Shown here in pieces: positions 54,321 through 64,000 of a stretch of 64,000 bases of DNA. Positions within the stretch are counted from its first letter, which is position 1, and each line of letters begins with the position of its first letter. The stretch is from Nigrospora sphaerica (Eukaryota; Ascomycota; Sordariomycetes; Amphisphaeriales; Apiosporaceae): NCBI GenBank assembly GCA_018287875.1, contig JAGVVL010000022.1:496001-560000 (forward strand), read 5' to 3'. Under the pieces are notes generated by a model. That model had not been told where the DNA came from. It was given only the letters and a program-made list of their open reading frames with translations, and searched no databases. The translations under genes were made by a program, and so were the position numbers.

Positions 54321-55249
54321 ACAATCTACCCCAACATGACGTCGGGAATTCAGGTGGAGAGAGCAGCAACGTGACGCAAAACACGCATCGAGACGTCAGG
54401 AACCTACGAAAATGCCCCGCAACACTGCATACTTTGATATCAATGCAGCCGGTCTGGCCCCTCTCCAGATAACCCCGTCGCTTCCCCACGCTTGTCTGCT
54501 TTGCCTCCATGAACCTGCCCCGCCCCCTTCGTCCAGGCCCCATATGGTACTCGGCTAAGAATGGACGTGGGAGGTGGTTAAACGATACCACCGTGACCAA
54601 CTCGTCTCTCGCCGTCCAGTAGACTTCCAGAGCCCGAGAGAGTTCTGCCAGACGTATTAGATAGGTCACGCTACGGATCACGGGGCATAAATATGCCAGA
54701 AAATCCAAAGCAGAGAATAACCGCAGGGCGTGGAGCTGGGCAAATAGTTATGTGTAAGGGGAAAGGTCTGCATAGGCACATACACACACAGTCAGTAAAC
54801 AATCATGGCTATCCGTGTCCTGGCCAGCGGCCTACGGTGTTACATAGAGGAGGGCACACCGTGTGCCGTCAAGTGTCTACTGTAGTGTCCCATGCTGTTG
54901 CGGTAAACGTGAGCATACATACCCGTTGGAGTCCTAAGGTTTACCTCCCATGCCATGCCCCCGAGCACCCGTCGGCCGGCCGATGGCGCATGGGAGAGAT
55001 GATACATATGATAGGTACGGGAAGTGATGCGTGGCGCATCTCTCTTATCATCTCATATCCCGTGCCAACCAGCATACTCGTATGGAGAGGCACAGTTGGA
55101 GGGAGCATGGAGGAGGCATGTAACCAAATAATATTCACAATGCGTACCCCGCCCTCCGCCCTCCCCCTATCCCCATCTGCTGGCTGAATAAATACCCTAA
55201 GGGCTGCCATCCATACCCATTACGCCCTTTCCTAGCAGACTCTGTTCCC

Positions 55250-55316
55250 AAATGCACCTCGCTCTCTCTCCTCTCCCTCTCCCCTACCCGTCGCCGGCTT
55301 CACCAGCGAATCGCCC
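55250..55316 (+). promoter_or_regulatory. Pyrimidine-rich leader before the desaturase start
   Basis: A C/T-dominated run (GCTCTCTCTCCTCTCCCTCT and similar) lies just upstream of the ATG. This is typical of strongly expressed genes in filamentous fungi. Confidence 0.45.
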
Positions 55317-56704
55317 ATGATCATGGCGGCGTCAACGACCGATGTGATTGTGTCCCAGCCCTTCCCTGACGGCACCGAAGACTACAAGCCCCTCCGCACC
55401 AGCAAACAAATGGACTTTAAGAAGCCACACATCACCGAGCTGTCCATCACCTGGAGCAACTGGTACAAGCACGTTAGCTGGCTGAATGTCTACTTTATCA
55501 TCGTCATGCCCTTCACGGGCTGCGTAGCCGCCTACTCTACACCCCTGCGCTTCTACACGGCCCTATTCTCTATCATCTACTACTTCAACACCGGTCTCGG
55601 CATCACGGCCGGTATGGCCCACCTAGAATCTGTTCGGCTACCTTTACCGCTAACTCTGTGACAGGCTACCACCGTCTCTGGTCGCACACTTCGTACAAGG
55701 CGACCCTGCCCTTGAAGGTCTACCTCGCCGCCGTCGGCGCTGGCGCTGTTGAGGGTTCCATTCGCTGGTGGTCTCGGGGCCACCGTGCTCACCACCGCTA
55801 CACAGACACGGAGAAGGACCCCTACTCGGTCCGCAAGGGTCTCCTCTACTCGCACATCGGCTGGATGATCATGAAGCAGAACCCCAAGCGCATTGGCCGT
55901 ACCGACATCACCGATCTTAATGATGACCCCGTCGTTGTCTTCCAGCACACGCACTATATTAAATGTGTGTTGACTATGGGTCTCGTCTTCCCTACCATGG
56001 TCTGCGGCCTCGGCTGGGGCGACTGGCTCGGCGGCTTTATCTACGCCGGCATCCTGCGCATCTTTTTCCTTCAGCAGGCCACCTTCTGCGTCAACTCGCT
56101 GGCCCATTGGATCGGCGACCAGCCCTTTGACGACCGCAACTCGCCCCGTGACCACGTCATCACAGCCCTCGTTACCCTTGGCGAAGGATACCACAACTTC
56201 CACCACGAGTTCCCCTCCGACTACCGTAACGCCATCCAATGGTGGCAGTACGACCCCACCAAGTGGACCATTTGGATGTGGAAGCAGCTTGGCCTAGCCT
56301 ACGACCTGAAGGAGTTCCGCCAAAACGAGATCGAGAAGGGCCGCCTCCAGCAGCTGGAGAAGAAGCTCGACCAGAAGCGTGCCACGCTCGACTGGGGTGT
56401 ACCCCTGGCACAGCTCCCCATCGTCGACTGGGACAGTTTTGTGACTGAGTCCAAGAACGGAAAGGCACTCGTGACCGTGGCCGGTGTCATCCACGACGTG
56501 ACCGACTTCATCAAGGACCACCCCGGTGGCAAGGCGCTCATCTCGTCAGCCGTCGGCAAGGACGCCACGGCCATCTTCAACGGCGGTGTCTACAACCACT
56601 CCAACGCGGCCCACAACCTACTGTCCACGATGCGTGTGGGCGTGCTGCGCGGCGGCTGCGAAGTGGAGATCTGGAAGTGCGACCGGTCGGAGAACAAGGA
56701 ATGA
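55317..56704 (+). CDS. ole1: Acyl-CoA delta-9 desaturase (stearoyl-CoA desaturase, OLE1 type)
   Basis: Exons 55317-55611 and 55665-56704 are joined across a 53-bp intron (GTATGG...CGCTAAC...ACAG), giving 444 residues. The enzyme inserts the delta-9 double bond into palmitoyl- and stearoyl-CoA at the ER membrane. The three di-iron histidine boxes are present: HRLWSH right after the splice junction ([12 protein letters not shown]), HRAHHRY and HNFHHEF. Paired hydrophobic segments flank them ([24 protein letters not shown]). The C-terminus is a fused cytochrome b5 domain with HPGG ([12 protein letters not shown]) and a second haem ligand in [11 protein letters not shown]. Codons are strongly C-ending, there is no frameshift, and it is the most clearly functional housekeeping gene in the window. 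It is slightly shorter than yeast Ole1, mainly at the N-terminus. A second ATG two codons in is also possible. Confidence 0.95.
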
Positions 56705-57167
56705 CTCCACGGTGCTCCACGACTCGACAGGCATGTCCATAGTCCGTGCCTGCGACAGTCGACGTGGACGGCACATAGACCATCGTGAGCGCCGATGCGG
56801 CTTGGTTCTCACGACTACCTCACGACTACGACACGACCCATCATTCATTCACTGTACGTAGATATATCACCACGGACTTTGGAGGTTGCAGGCAGGCAAA
56901 TTGTTATCATTTGAAGCGACCTAGTCTACAAAGGTCGTCCTTTCCGCCACAGCAGCTTTTACTAGAAGGAGGGGCTAAGAGGGACCCCAATACATTACAC
57001 GATCTCAAAAGGCTCAATATAATGGATCAAACCTCACAACATGCACTCCTCACTACAAAGCTATGAGTCGTGTTCAACTTCGCACATGCTGCTATTTTAA
57101 ATTATACGACTGAGCTTCGTCGTAGACTTGGCCTGCGTAGTGCTTGACATCGTCGCGTTGGTATATA
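56705..57167. other. 3' flank of the desaturase gene
   Basis: This contains presumed 3' untranslated sequence up to the end of a pogo fragment. No gene is seen. Confidence 0.5.
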
Positions 57168-57700
57168 AGTTCGAGGACCCCCATTTGGACCCCCCCACTT
57201 TCGAGCCCCCAAAAACCAGCCACTGAAAACCAGCTCTATCAATAGAACTTCAGATAGAGCCTTAATTAATGACAACTCTAATACAAGAACCAGCCTCACT
57301 TAGGCTTTCGCTACCGCTCTCTTCATCTAGACCACTTTAAGCTTCTCCGACCGCCATTTGAGCCCGGTGGATGTCTTCGATGTTCGCGAACTTCGAATTA
57401 GGGCTTAAATCCACCTTCTTCCTCTTCCTTGGTCTAATAGTGTCAATCCTAGCTTCGAGAGCCTGGATTTGCCTTTGAGAAGTAGCTAATTGGAAGTTCT
57501 TCTCATCAAAGGCTTTTTGAATCTTCCGGAAAAGTAGCCGTTGTGTGGTTGAGTGTTCCGCTAGCTAGTTCGAAAGCTGTACTTGGTCCTTGAAGTCCGA
57601 CGTCTTCTTTAGAGTAGACCAAACCACTTTAGAAGTATGGGATCTCTTTAGAGGTGTCGAGAAAACCTTATTCGAGTAGGATTACTTCGATTGTATCGTA
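57168..57700 (-). mobile_element. pogo/Fot1 element fragment (3' end) joined to a LINE
   Basis: A pogo terminus begins after TA (57166-57167) with AGTTCGAGGACCCCCATTTG, a style of inverted repeat known from Fot1-like elements. The minus strand then encodes the transposase C-terminus: acidic end, IEDIHRAQMAVGEA, a RPRKRKKVDL patch and a coiled coil. One in-frame stop is visible, and the reading frame is slightly better preserved than in the copy at 1806-2265. The other half of the element is not in the window; the LINE 5' end follows. Confidence 0.7.
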
Positions 57701-58028
57701 TCGGGTGTTGTTTAGTGTGTGTTTTGAACCAAATTCCGGCTTAGAAGGGGTTTCGCCATACTCACTGGCCAGAGACCAGAGACAACCTTCCTTCCTATTT
57801 ATTCTTTTCTGACACCCACTGTTAGTGCCAGCCTGCTATTTACTGCCAAATCCTTAAAAATCCTCCAACGGCGCCTCAACGCCAACCCAGAGGCCAGATG
57901 GACTCTGGGACCATCATCGTGATGGCTTCACCTCCTCGTGAGGACACCACCGATGAGGTGATGACGGGAAACGATCCTCCCGACCACCTTGAAGAAGCTT
58001 CCCCACTTATACTCACAAGAGGAAGCGA

Positions 58029-59503
58029 ATGGGGCAGAATGAGGCCCCTGCGAACGGTCCACTGCGAAACCGAAGGAAGGTCGACGACACTCGAGAAGCT
58101 TCGACGACGGAAGAAGCCGCGCTGCAGACTGCAAAGGAAGGACACCAATTGGCCACGGACGCACTGGCCCCGATCCTGGGCGATATGGACAAGCGACACA
58201 ATACCCGACGATCGGTACTCACGAAGATCGCCCGCGCTCTAGACAACATCATCGAAGAATACCACGACGAAGACAAGGAAATAGCCGCGGAGATTACGAA
58301 AGGTTTCACGGCGTTCCTACTGGCTAAGACTGGGGAAACGATTGGCCCCCACCCAAACGAACACCTCCTACAGGCGAACGGCCCGACCCGAGCGGAGCCC
58401 CTTAGGACCCCCACACGCAGCTGGGCTGACGTCGCCCGAGCTGGACAGAAGCCAACACCCCAGGACGGTTCAGACAAGCGAACTAAGGAAACGAATCAAC
58501 GAGAGGACCTCCGAGTTCTTGTGAGGATCCTAGAGGAACACCGAAGTTGGGCACATGCTCAATACAACTTCGCCCTGCGACAAGCCGTATGTAACACCCT
58601 CGACCTATCTCTAGTGGACGTTCCCGATGTCCACCATACGGCTACGGGCGTTTCTGTCCGTCCGAGAAATAAAGAAACGAGGGAGGTTCTCCTACGAAAG
58701 AAAGAAGAACTAGCACGAAGCCTCCGAGCTAGCACAGTCGAGGTCCCGGTCACGTGGGTGAACTACGTAATTCCCGGCTGCCCGACACAACTCTCCAACA
58801 TCTTTGGCGAGACATTCGAGACCGACACACTCTTGCGAGATGAAGTTCTTGCCCAAACAGGCATCGAGCCAGTAAGCGTACGCTGGTCGCGACAGAAACC
58901 GATTCCGGGGACGAATAAGAGATCATGCATCGTCTCGTTCTTACAGAAAGTTCGTCCGTTCCGGCTCTTCGGGGCGAGTGGGCCCGCCCGGCTGATTGAG
59001 AAACGGACGCCTCCCAGCCGCCACAACCCAGGATGCCAAGGATACCACCCGAGCCGGGTGTGTACAAGAACCGAAAGGTGTGAGAACTGTAGCGCCCGGC
59101 TCCAGACAGGACATGAACACCCGCAGCCGTGCCAGGAACGCCCACGATGTGCGAACTGCTACGGGCCAGCTCCAGCGAGCCACGAGAACTGCCCGGCGAA
59201 GCCAGTGGTGAAACACGGAAAGCTAGTACGCCCAACGCGAAGCGAGCTCGCGAAGATCCGCCAGACGGGTAGCTTGCTCTATAAGGCAGCCCAACCGCAA
59301 GGAACAAGCCAGGAGGCAACACACTGGAGGAAGCCAGTCCGGGATTAGACACGCTTAATGTCGACAGGAGCACCGTCGATGCGGTCATGGAGGACCCAAC
59401 TCATATGCCCATAGAAGCCCTAAGAAGACAACCTCGGCCCTCCCAAGAGAACAAGACGAAGCGCAGCCAACGGAACATCCCACGTATCAACTACCATGAA
59501 TAG
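58029..59503 (+). pseudogene. LINE ORF1, frameshifted near its end
   Basis: It has the same protein as the 8-1483 copy for about 430 residues, including the zinc-knuckle cluster. One base is missing from a G run at about 59310 (CCAGGAGG here against CCAGGGAGG). The frame then stops at 59348 instead of 59503. An upstream frame from 57898 (MDSGTIIVMASPPRED) overlaps the start in another frame and is present in both copies. Confidence 0.88.
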
Positions 59504-62500
59504 GGAAAGCGATCGAACACACTCGACACGCACTAGACTAGGGCGACAAGTCCTACAGGTAGCGCAGGCCAACGTAGGCAAATCACCGCCGGCACACACG
59601 GCCTTACTACAGCAATGCTGGGAGGATCACATAGACGTGATCCTTATGCAGGAGCCATCCGTCATAAACGACGGCAGGAACAGATTTAACTCGCACCCAG
59701 GCTACAGTGCTTACGTTCCGGTTGATAGCTGGGACAGCATCGCTACTCAGCCCCGGGTCATGACCTATGTCCGGAAAGATAGCAGGCTGAAGACGAGGCA
59801 AAAGCGGCCATGGAAGTCTAGAGACCTCCTATGGCTGGAGATCGACCACTTCACCTTGATTAATATTTACAGACCCCCACAAGAACCGCTAAGTCAGGCG
59901 ACAAGACTCCTCTTAAGCCTGCGACCACCGACCCAATGCACGGTCGCAGGGGACTTCAACGCATGGTACAGCGCTTGGGACCCAGACGTGCCCCAAACTC
60001 GGAACGGGGGATTGAGGTCCACGACTGGGCCATCGCTAACGGGCTCAGCTACATTGGCGAGATAGGGACCCCAACACACGCAGCGGGACGAACCATCGAC
60101 TTAGCCTTCTCTAACATTCCTTTTGCGGCAGCGGAGGTGGACCCAAGGCTTCGGACAGGAGCAGACCACGAAACGATCCGAATCTTGATTCCCCGAAGCG
60201 ACCAGACACTGGGGACACAGTTCCGGTACTCGATACCAGATAATAAACTCGAAGCTTTTGCCGGCCTAGTCGTGCTCGGCGCACAAAGCCTCACGCCACT
60301 TCTCCTAATACCGACGGCGGATCAACTGGACCAACGGGCAACGGAGATCCTAGCCCTCTTACGCAGAGCGCTAGAAACAATCGGGAAGCAGCCAATTAGG
60401 AACGGTCACAATGCGCCATGGTGGACCGACGCCTGCCGGGAAGCCCGGGACGCGTTCCGACGAGCAAGACGACACCACCAAGGAGACTGGAGGCACCCAG
60501 AAGAACGAAGACACTTCCTCGCGGTTATACCGAAAGAAAAGCGGGAATATTGGCGACGGCAAATCGACTCTGTCCAGTCCGATCAAGACCTATACAAGGT
60601 CGTCCAATGGCATAAACTACAGCCCACCTTACAGGCACCTCCTCTAGTTATCGGGGACAAGACGATCGAAGACACGGAAGAGAAGGCACACGCCCTACGT
60701 AAGGCCCTTCTAGAGCGATTCACGGACGCCGAAGACCTCGAGGACGACCCTCTCAAGATCCCGACGGTACCACGGCGCATCCTGCCCTGGAGCACCCACA
60801 TATCTAGAGAGGAGCTGACAGCCGCCACAATCGCGGTGAAGAGCACTTCGCCCGGGACCGATGGAATCTCAGTACGGCTGCTGAAAGCGTGCTGGGAGGC
60901 CATCCAAGAACCCGTACGGTCCCTCTTCCAAGCCTGCCTACGGATCGGTCACCACCCACGTCCGTTCCGCACAGCCGAGGTCGTGATGCTTCGGAAGCCG
61001 AACAAGAAAGACCTCTCGAACCCCCGCTCCTGGCGACCGATCGCGCTTCTCTCCTGCCTTGGGAAAGGCCTCGAGAGACTCGTAGCTAGACGAATAGCGA
61101 ACCCCACGCTCTTATATAAGGTGATCAGCCCACAACAGGCCGGCGCCTTGCCGACACGGGCAGCCTCAGACCTCCTCGCCTACCTAACACACGAGATCGA
61201 GCATTCCCTGGAGAACAAAGGCACAGCCTCGATTCTCACCGTGGACGTGAAGGGCGCATTCGACGCTACCCTTAAGAGGCGGCTCATGCTTCGTATAAGG
61301 CAACAGGGTTGGGCAACCCAGCTTATTAAGTTTGTCGGCTCCTTCATGGAAGAGAGACAAGCACGGATCCGACTCGACGACGTCACAACAAAGCCACAGG
61401 CAATCCAATGCGGCCTACCACAGGGGTCCCCCGCCTCCCCGTCCTCTTCCTTCTGTACATTGCAGATATCCTACTCGAGGACACAAGACACCGTTTTGGG
61501 TATGCGGACGATATATGCTTTTACCGAGCTAGCAAGTCCCTACACGACAACGCACGACAGCTAGCGAAGGACTTGAACGATGTCCTCAACTGGGGCAAGG
61601 GAAACAAAGTCACTATCGACCCGGACAAAAGCGAGCTGCTCCATTTCACGTGCATAAAGAACCCAGGGGAACTCCCTAGCGTAACGGCACGGGACCACGG
61701 GCTGACCATACACGCCTCGGCCCAGCCTATACGATGGCTCGGCGTCTGGTTCGACTCGAAGCTACGGTTCACGGAGCACGTGAAGAGGAAAGCGGACAAG
61801 CGCGAAACGTCGTACGACACCTTCGGAGCCTAGCCAACACCCAGCAAGGCCCTCCGCCAAGAGCCCTCCGGAAGGCTATCTTTACCTGCGTTCTCCCTAT
61901 CCTCACATACGGGGCCGAGGCATGGTACGAGGGACGCACGAAGACACGAAAGTTTGCTAGCCGACAACACAATACGGAGGTACCGACCCGACAAGAGGCA
62001 CACATAGACGAAATAGACAGGGTCCTAAGGGAGGCCATACGGGCTGTTCTGCCAGTATGGAAGACAACACCGATAGCCACGCTATACAGGGACGCAGGTG
62101 TCCCAACGGCGCGAATCGCACTGGAATCGGCGTTCTATCGCTTCGGACAACGGCTCCAGTCAATGGACAACAGCCATATGCTAACAGCGCGGACGGCGCT
62201 GCGGCCCTATCTATCAGGCCGCGGCTACGGCTCTTTCCAGCCCACGCGAACCAGGCTTCAGAGAGCGGCCAGACTCCTACCTACCATCCCGAGGCCACAG
62301 TACCTCCTAAAACTTTACACGTTTAAACCGGACCCGCAGAAGGACAAGAAAACAGCGGCGAAGGAGTTCATAGCGTGGCAATCAAAACTTCCCGACACCC
62401 ACCTCGTCGTCTTCTCGGACGGGTCGAAAGGACCGGACGAGGCAGTCGGCTGGGGTTTCGTGATCTACAAAAACGGTCGGAAAATAAGACAAGGAAAAGG

Positions 62501-63274
62501 CCGACTAGGCCTAGCGGAAGTCTTCGACGGAGATGCCGTAGGAGCGTGGCAAGGTCTACGCCAAGCCCACCGGACCACCCCAGGCGCGACAATCCACGTT
62601 TGCCTAGACAACACCTCGATTATCCAAGGCCTCACTGGAACCGCACCGAAAAGCTCGCAAGAAGTTTTCCTCGCCTTTCAGGAGCTAGCGACCATAGCAG
62701 ATGTCCGCATTCGATGGGTGCCAGGTCATGAGGGGATTCAAGGGAACGAAGAGGCCGACAGGCTAGCGAAGAGGCCGCATTCCCAGCACGCCGGTCAGCC
62801 CAAGCTACGTACGCAGGCGTGAAGCGACTCCGAAAAACAATTATACGAGAACAATTCACGAAGTGGTGGGAGGAGGCCTCCCAAGGCTGTAAGCGCTACC
62901 GAGAGCTTGAATTCACCGACGCTACCCTAAAGGTGCCTAAGGAGCTGGACCTCCCTAGACGGACACTCCACAACTTTCTCGCGCTCCGATCAGGACACGG
63001 GGACTTCGACTGGTACCATAAGAAATTCCAACATCCCCAGAACGACCGATGCACCTGCCGAATGTCACGAACACCGGAGCATCTAGTCTACTGCCGCAAA
63101 ACAAGAAGGCAACATGCCCGTTGGCCGAAGTTCGACCCCGAACCGAAAACCTTAAGGGAATACTGGCAACGGCTGATGCACGACCCGGAGAGGTTCCAGC
63201 TCTTTATAACGCTAACGAATTACTACGAGGATATATGCCCAACATCGGTAGGCCGTAGAAGTTACTCTATGTGA
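59496..63274 (+). pseudogene. LINE ORF2 (endonuclease, RT, RNase H), several frameshifts
   Basis: The pieces in order are: an exonuclease-endonuclease-phosphatase domain (QANVGKS, VILMQEPSV, AGDFNAWYSAWD); a shift near 60000; its end and the RT fingers (TPTHAAGRTIDLAFSN, TDGISVRLLK, RSWRPIALLSCLGKGLE, CGLPQGSP); a shift near 61435; the RT active site FGYADDICF; a shift near 61800; an RNase H domain (VVFSDGSKG, CLDNTSII, WVPGHEGIQGNEEADRLA); a shift near 62780; and a C-terminal CxC...H...C finger (CTCRMS, HLVYC). Several breaks fall in or beside homopolymers. No product could contain all domains as assembled. Confidence 0.9.
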
Positions 63275-63455
63275 AGTCGCAGCTATTCAGACGGAGATAG
63301 AGCCGGGAACGAGCTCGCACGGAGGAGCAACGGAGACGGTTTAACCAAAGGATTGCCATTAGGCTTGACATGCGAGATATCTCGTGTTCATGTAGATAGA
63401 CTCTCGCACGCCAGATGCCCCTCGGGAGGCGGGACACTGTCCCAGTATGGCGATA

Positions 63456-63477
63456 ATACACACACACACACACACCC
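63456..63477 (+). repeat. (AC)n microsatellite between two LINEs
   Basis: A short CA run lies between the 3' UTR of one LINE and the start of another LINE fragment; it could be the 3' tail of the first. Confidence 0.7.
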
Positions 63478-64000
63478 CTGTCGCCTATTCTCTTCTGCCT
63501 CTATACAGCTGGCCTCTATAAAGCTCTCCGTGCCGTCCCAGGAATAGCTGCCATAGCCTTCGCAGACGACACGAACCTCCTCGGCTTCGGCCTAGACTCA
63601 GAACAGACTTGCGAGCGGCTGGAAGCCGCCCATAAGGTCTGCAAAGACTGGGCCATCAGCCACGGCATGACCTTCGCAGTCAAGAAATATCATCTGGTCC
63701 ACTTCACCCAAAAGCGAAAGGGCCCAGACACTAGGATCGTCCTAGAAAGCCACGAAATTCAACCAGAGGACTCGTGTCGCGTACTCGGCGTCCAGATAGA
63801 TCGACGGTTACGCTGGGACACCCATATCCAGTCGATCTTCAAGAAGATGGCCACGCAGGTCTATGCCTTAGACCGCATAGCCGGCTCGACATGGGGCGCG
63901 TCTCTTCAGCGAGCGCGCCAAGTCTATATAGCGGTCATGCGGTCCGCTATAGGCTATGGAGCTTCAGAGTGGCACTGCCAGATCTCGAAAAACAGAGCCA
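63478..64000 (+). pseudogene. Second LINE family: RT fragment running off the right edge
   Basis: An open frame from about 63478 to the window end reads SPILFCLYTAGLYKAL, then the RT active site IAFADDTNLLGF (FADD rather than YADD). KDWAISHGMTFAVKKYHL, the SCRVLGVQIDRRL block and the thumb follow. It starts abruptly inside the palm domain, so it is either 5'-truncated or interrupted by the preceding LINE. It clearly differs from the LINE at 59.5 kb. No start codon is required or seen. Confidence 0.8.

Larger units (their letters stand above)
57700..63455 (+). mobile_element. Tad1-like LINE, copy 2, full length but decayed
   Basis: It holds 5' UTR, ORF1 (58029-59503), ORF2 (59496-63274) and about 180 bp of 3' UTR ending near an (AC)n tract (63456-63477). 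The boundary with the pogo fragment is approximate. ORF1 and ORF2 overlap in ATGAATAG (59496-59503), suggesting ORF2 is translated by termination-reinitiation. ORF1 is near-identical to copy 1 at the left window edge. Confidence 0.88.

Noticed and set aside
54196..54708. 170-codon minus-strand frame with GRDQVS repeats
   Set aside because: The repeats come from the 18-bp minisatellite, whose length is a multiple of three; the rest is unremarkable.
1..64000. Starship-type giant element
   Set aside because: No tyrosine-recombinase captain (DUF3435-like) or other hallmark cargo arrangement is visible in the window.
1..64000. Secondary-metabolite cluster around the regulators
   Set aside because: No polyketide synthase, NRPS, terpene cyclase or tailoring enzyme is present; the regulators stand alone.
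1..64000. tRNA or CRISPR features
   Set aside because: No cloverleaf with conserved box sequences was noticed, and the short tandem repeats are minisatellites without spacer structure.

Overview
The window looks like a transposon-rich accessory stretch of a filamentous ascomycete genome (Pezizomycotina, probably a sordariomycete). The evidence is short GT-AG introns with CTRAC-type branch sites, a HET-NACHT-WD40 (STAND) gene, a Zn2Cys6/Fungal_trans regulator, a desaturase with a fused cytochrome b5, and abundant Fot1/pogo, Tad1-like LINE and chromovirus elements. I see no tRNA, rRNA, CRISPR array or bacterial-type operon.

Layout: 1-1.7 kb is the 5' part of a Tad1-like LINE (minus strand), fused to a piece of a pogo transposase gene. 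2.27-6.0 kb holds two full-length Fot1/pogo elements, 16 bp apart apart from their TA duplications. 6.76-11.96 kb is a Ty3/gypsy chromovirus lacking its 5' end; it carries an extra antisense ORF. 12.8-15.5 kb holds a small RGS-like gene, a transposase relic and a bHLH regulator. 17.4-19.8 kb is another pogo element with 63-bp perfect inverted repeats beside an older relic. 20.1-29.9 kb is a host-gene island: a JmjC protein, an unknown protein and a Zn2Cys6 regulator. 30.3-34.7 kb holds two pogo copies in tandem, one dead and one with an intact 577-codon transposase. 35-39.3 kb is a patchwork of dispersed repeats, a kinase-like relic and a LINE 3' relic. 39.5-45.9 kb is a HET-NACHT-WD40 gene split by an antisense LINE with a 16-bp target duplication. 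46.9-52.5 kb holds a two-chromodomain protein, a second copy of a dispersed repeat unit with a possible small gene, and an Est1-type protein. 52.6-55.3 kb contains minisatellites. 55.3-56.7 kb is an intact delta-9 desaturase. 57.2-63.5 kb is a second copy of the pogo-LINE chimera, facing outward, followed by part of a different LINE.

The host genes do not form one pathway. They suit a dynamic compartment: regulators (RGS-like, bHLH, Zn2Cys6), chromatin proteins (JmjC, chromodomain), an NLR-like incompatibility gene and one housekeeping lipid gene. Two patterns cut across the annotation. Many otherwise well-conserved genes are broken by single-base losses, several in homopolymers, which could be assembly error or recent decay. 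The nonsense codons in otherwise intact transposable elements fit C-to-T changes at CpA, as expected of light repeat-induced point mutation (RIP).
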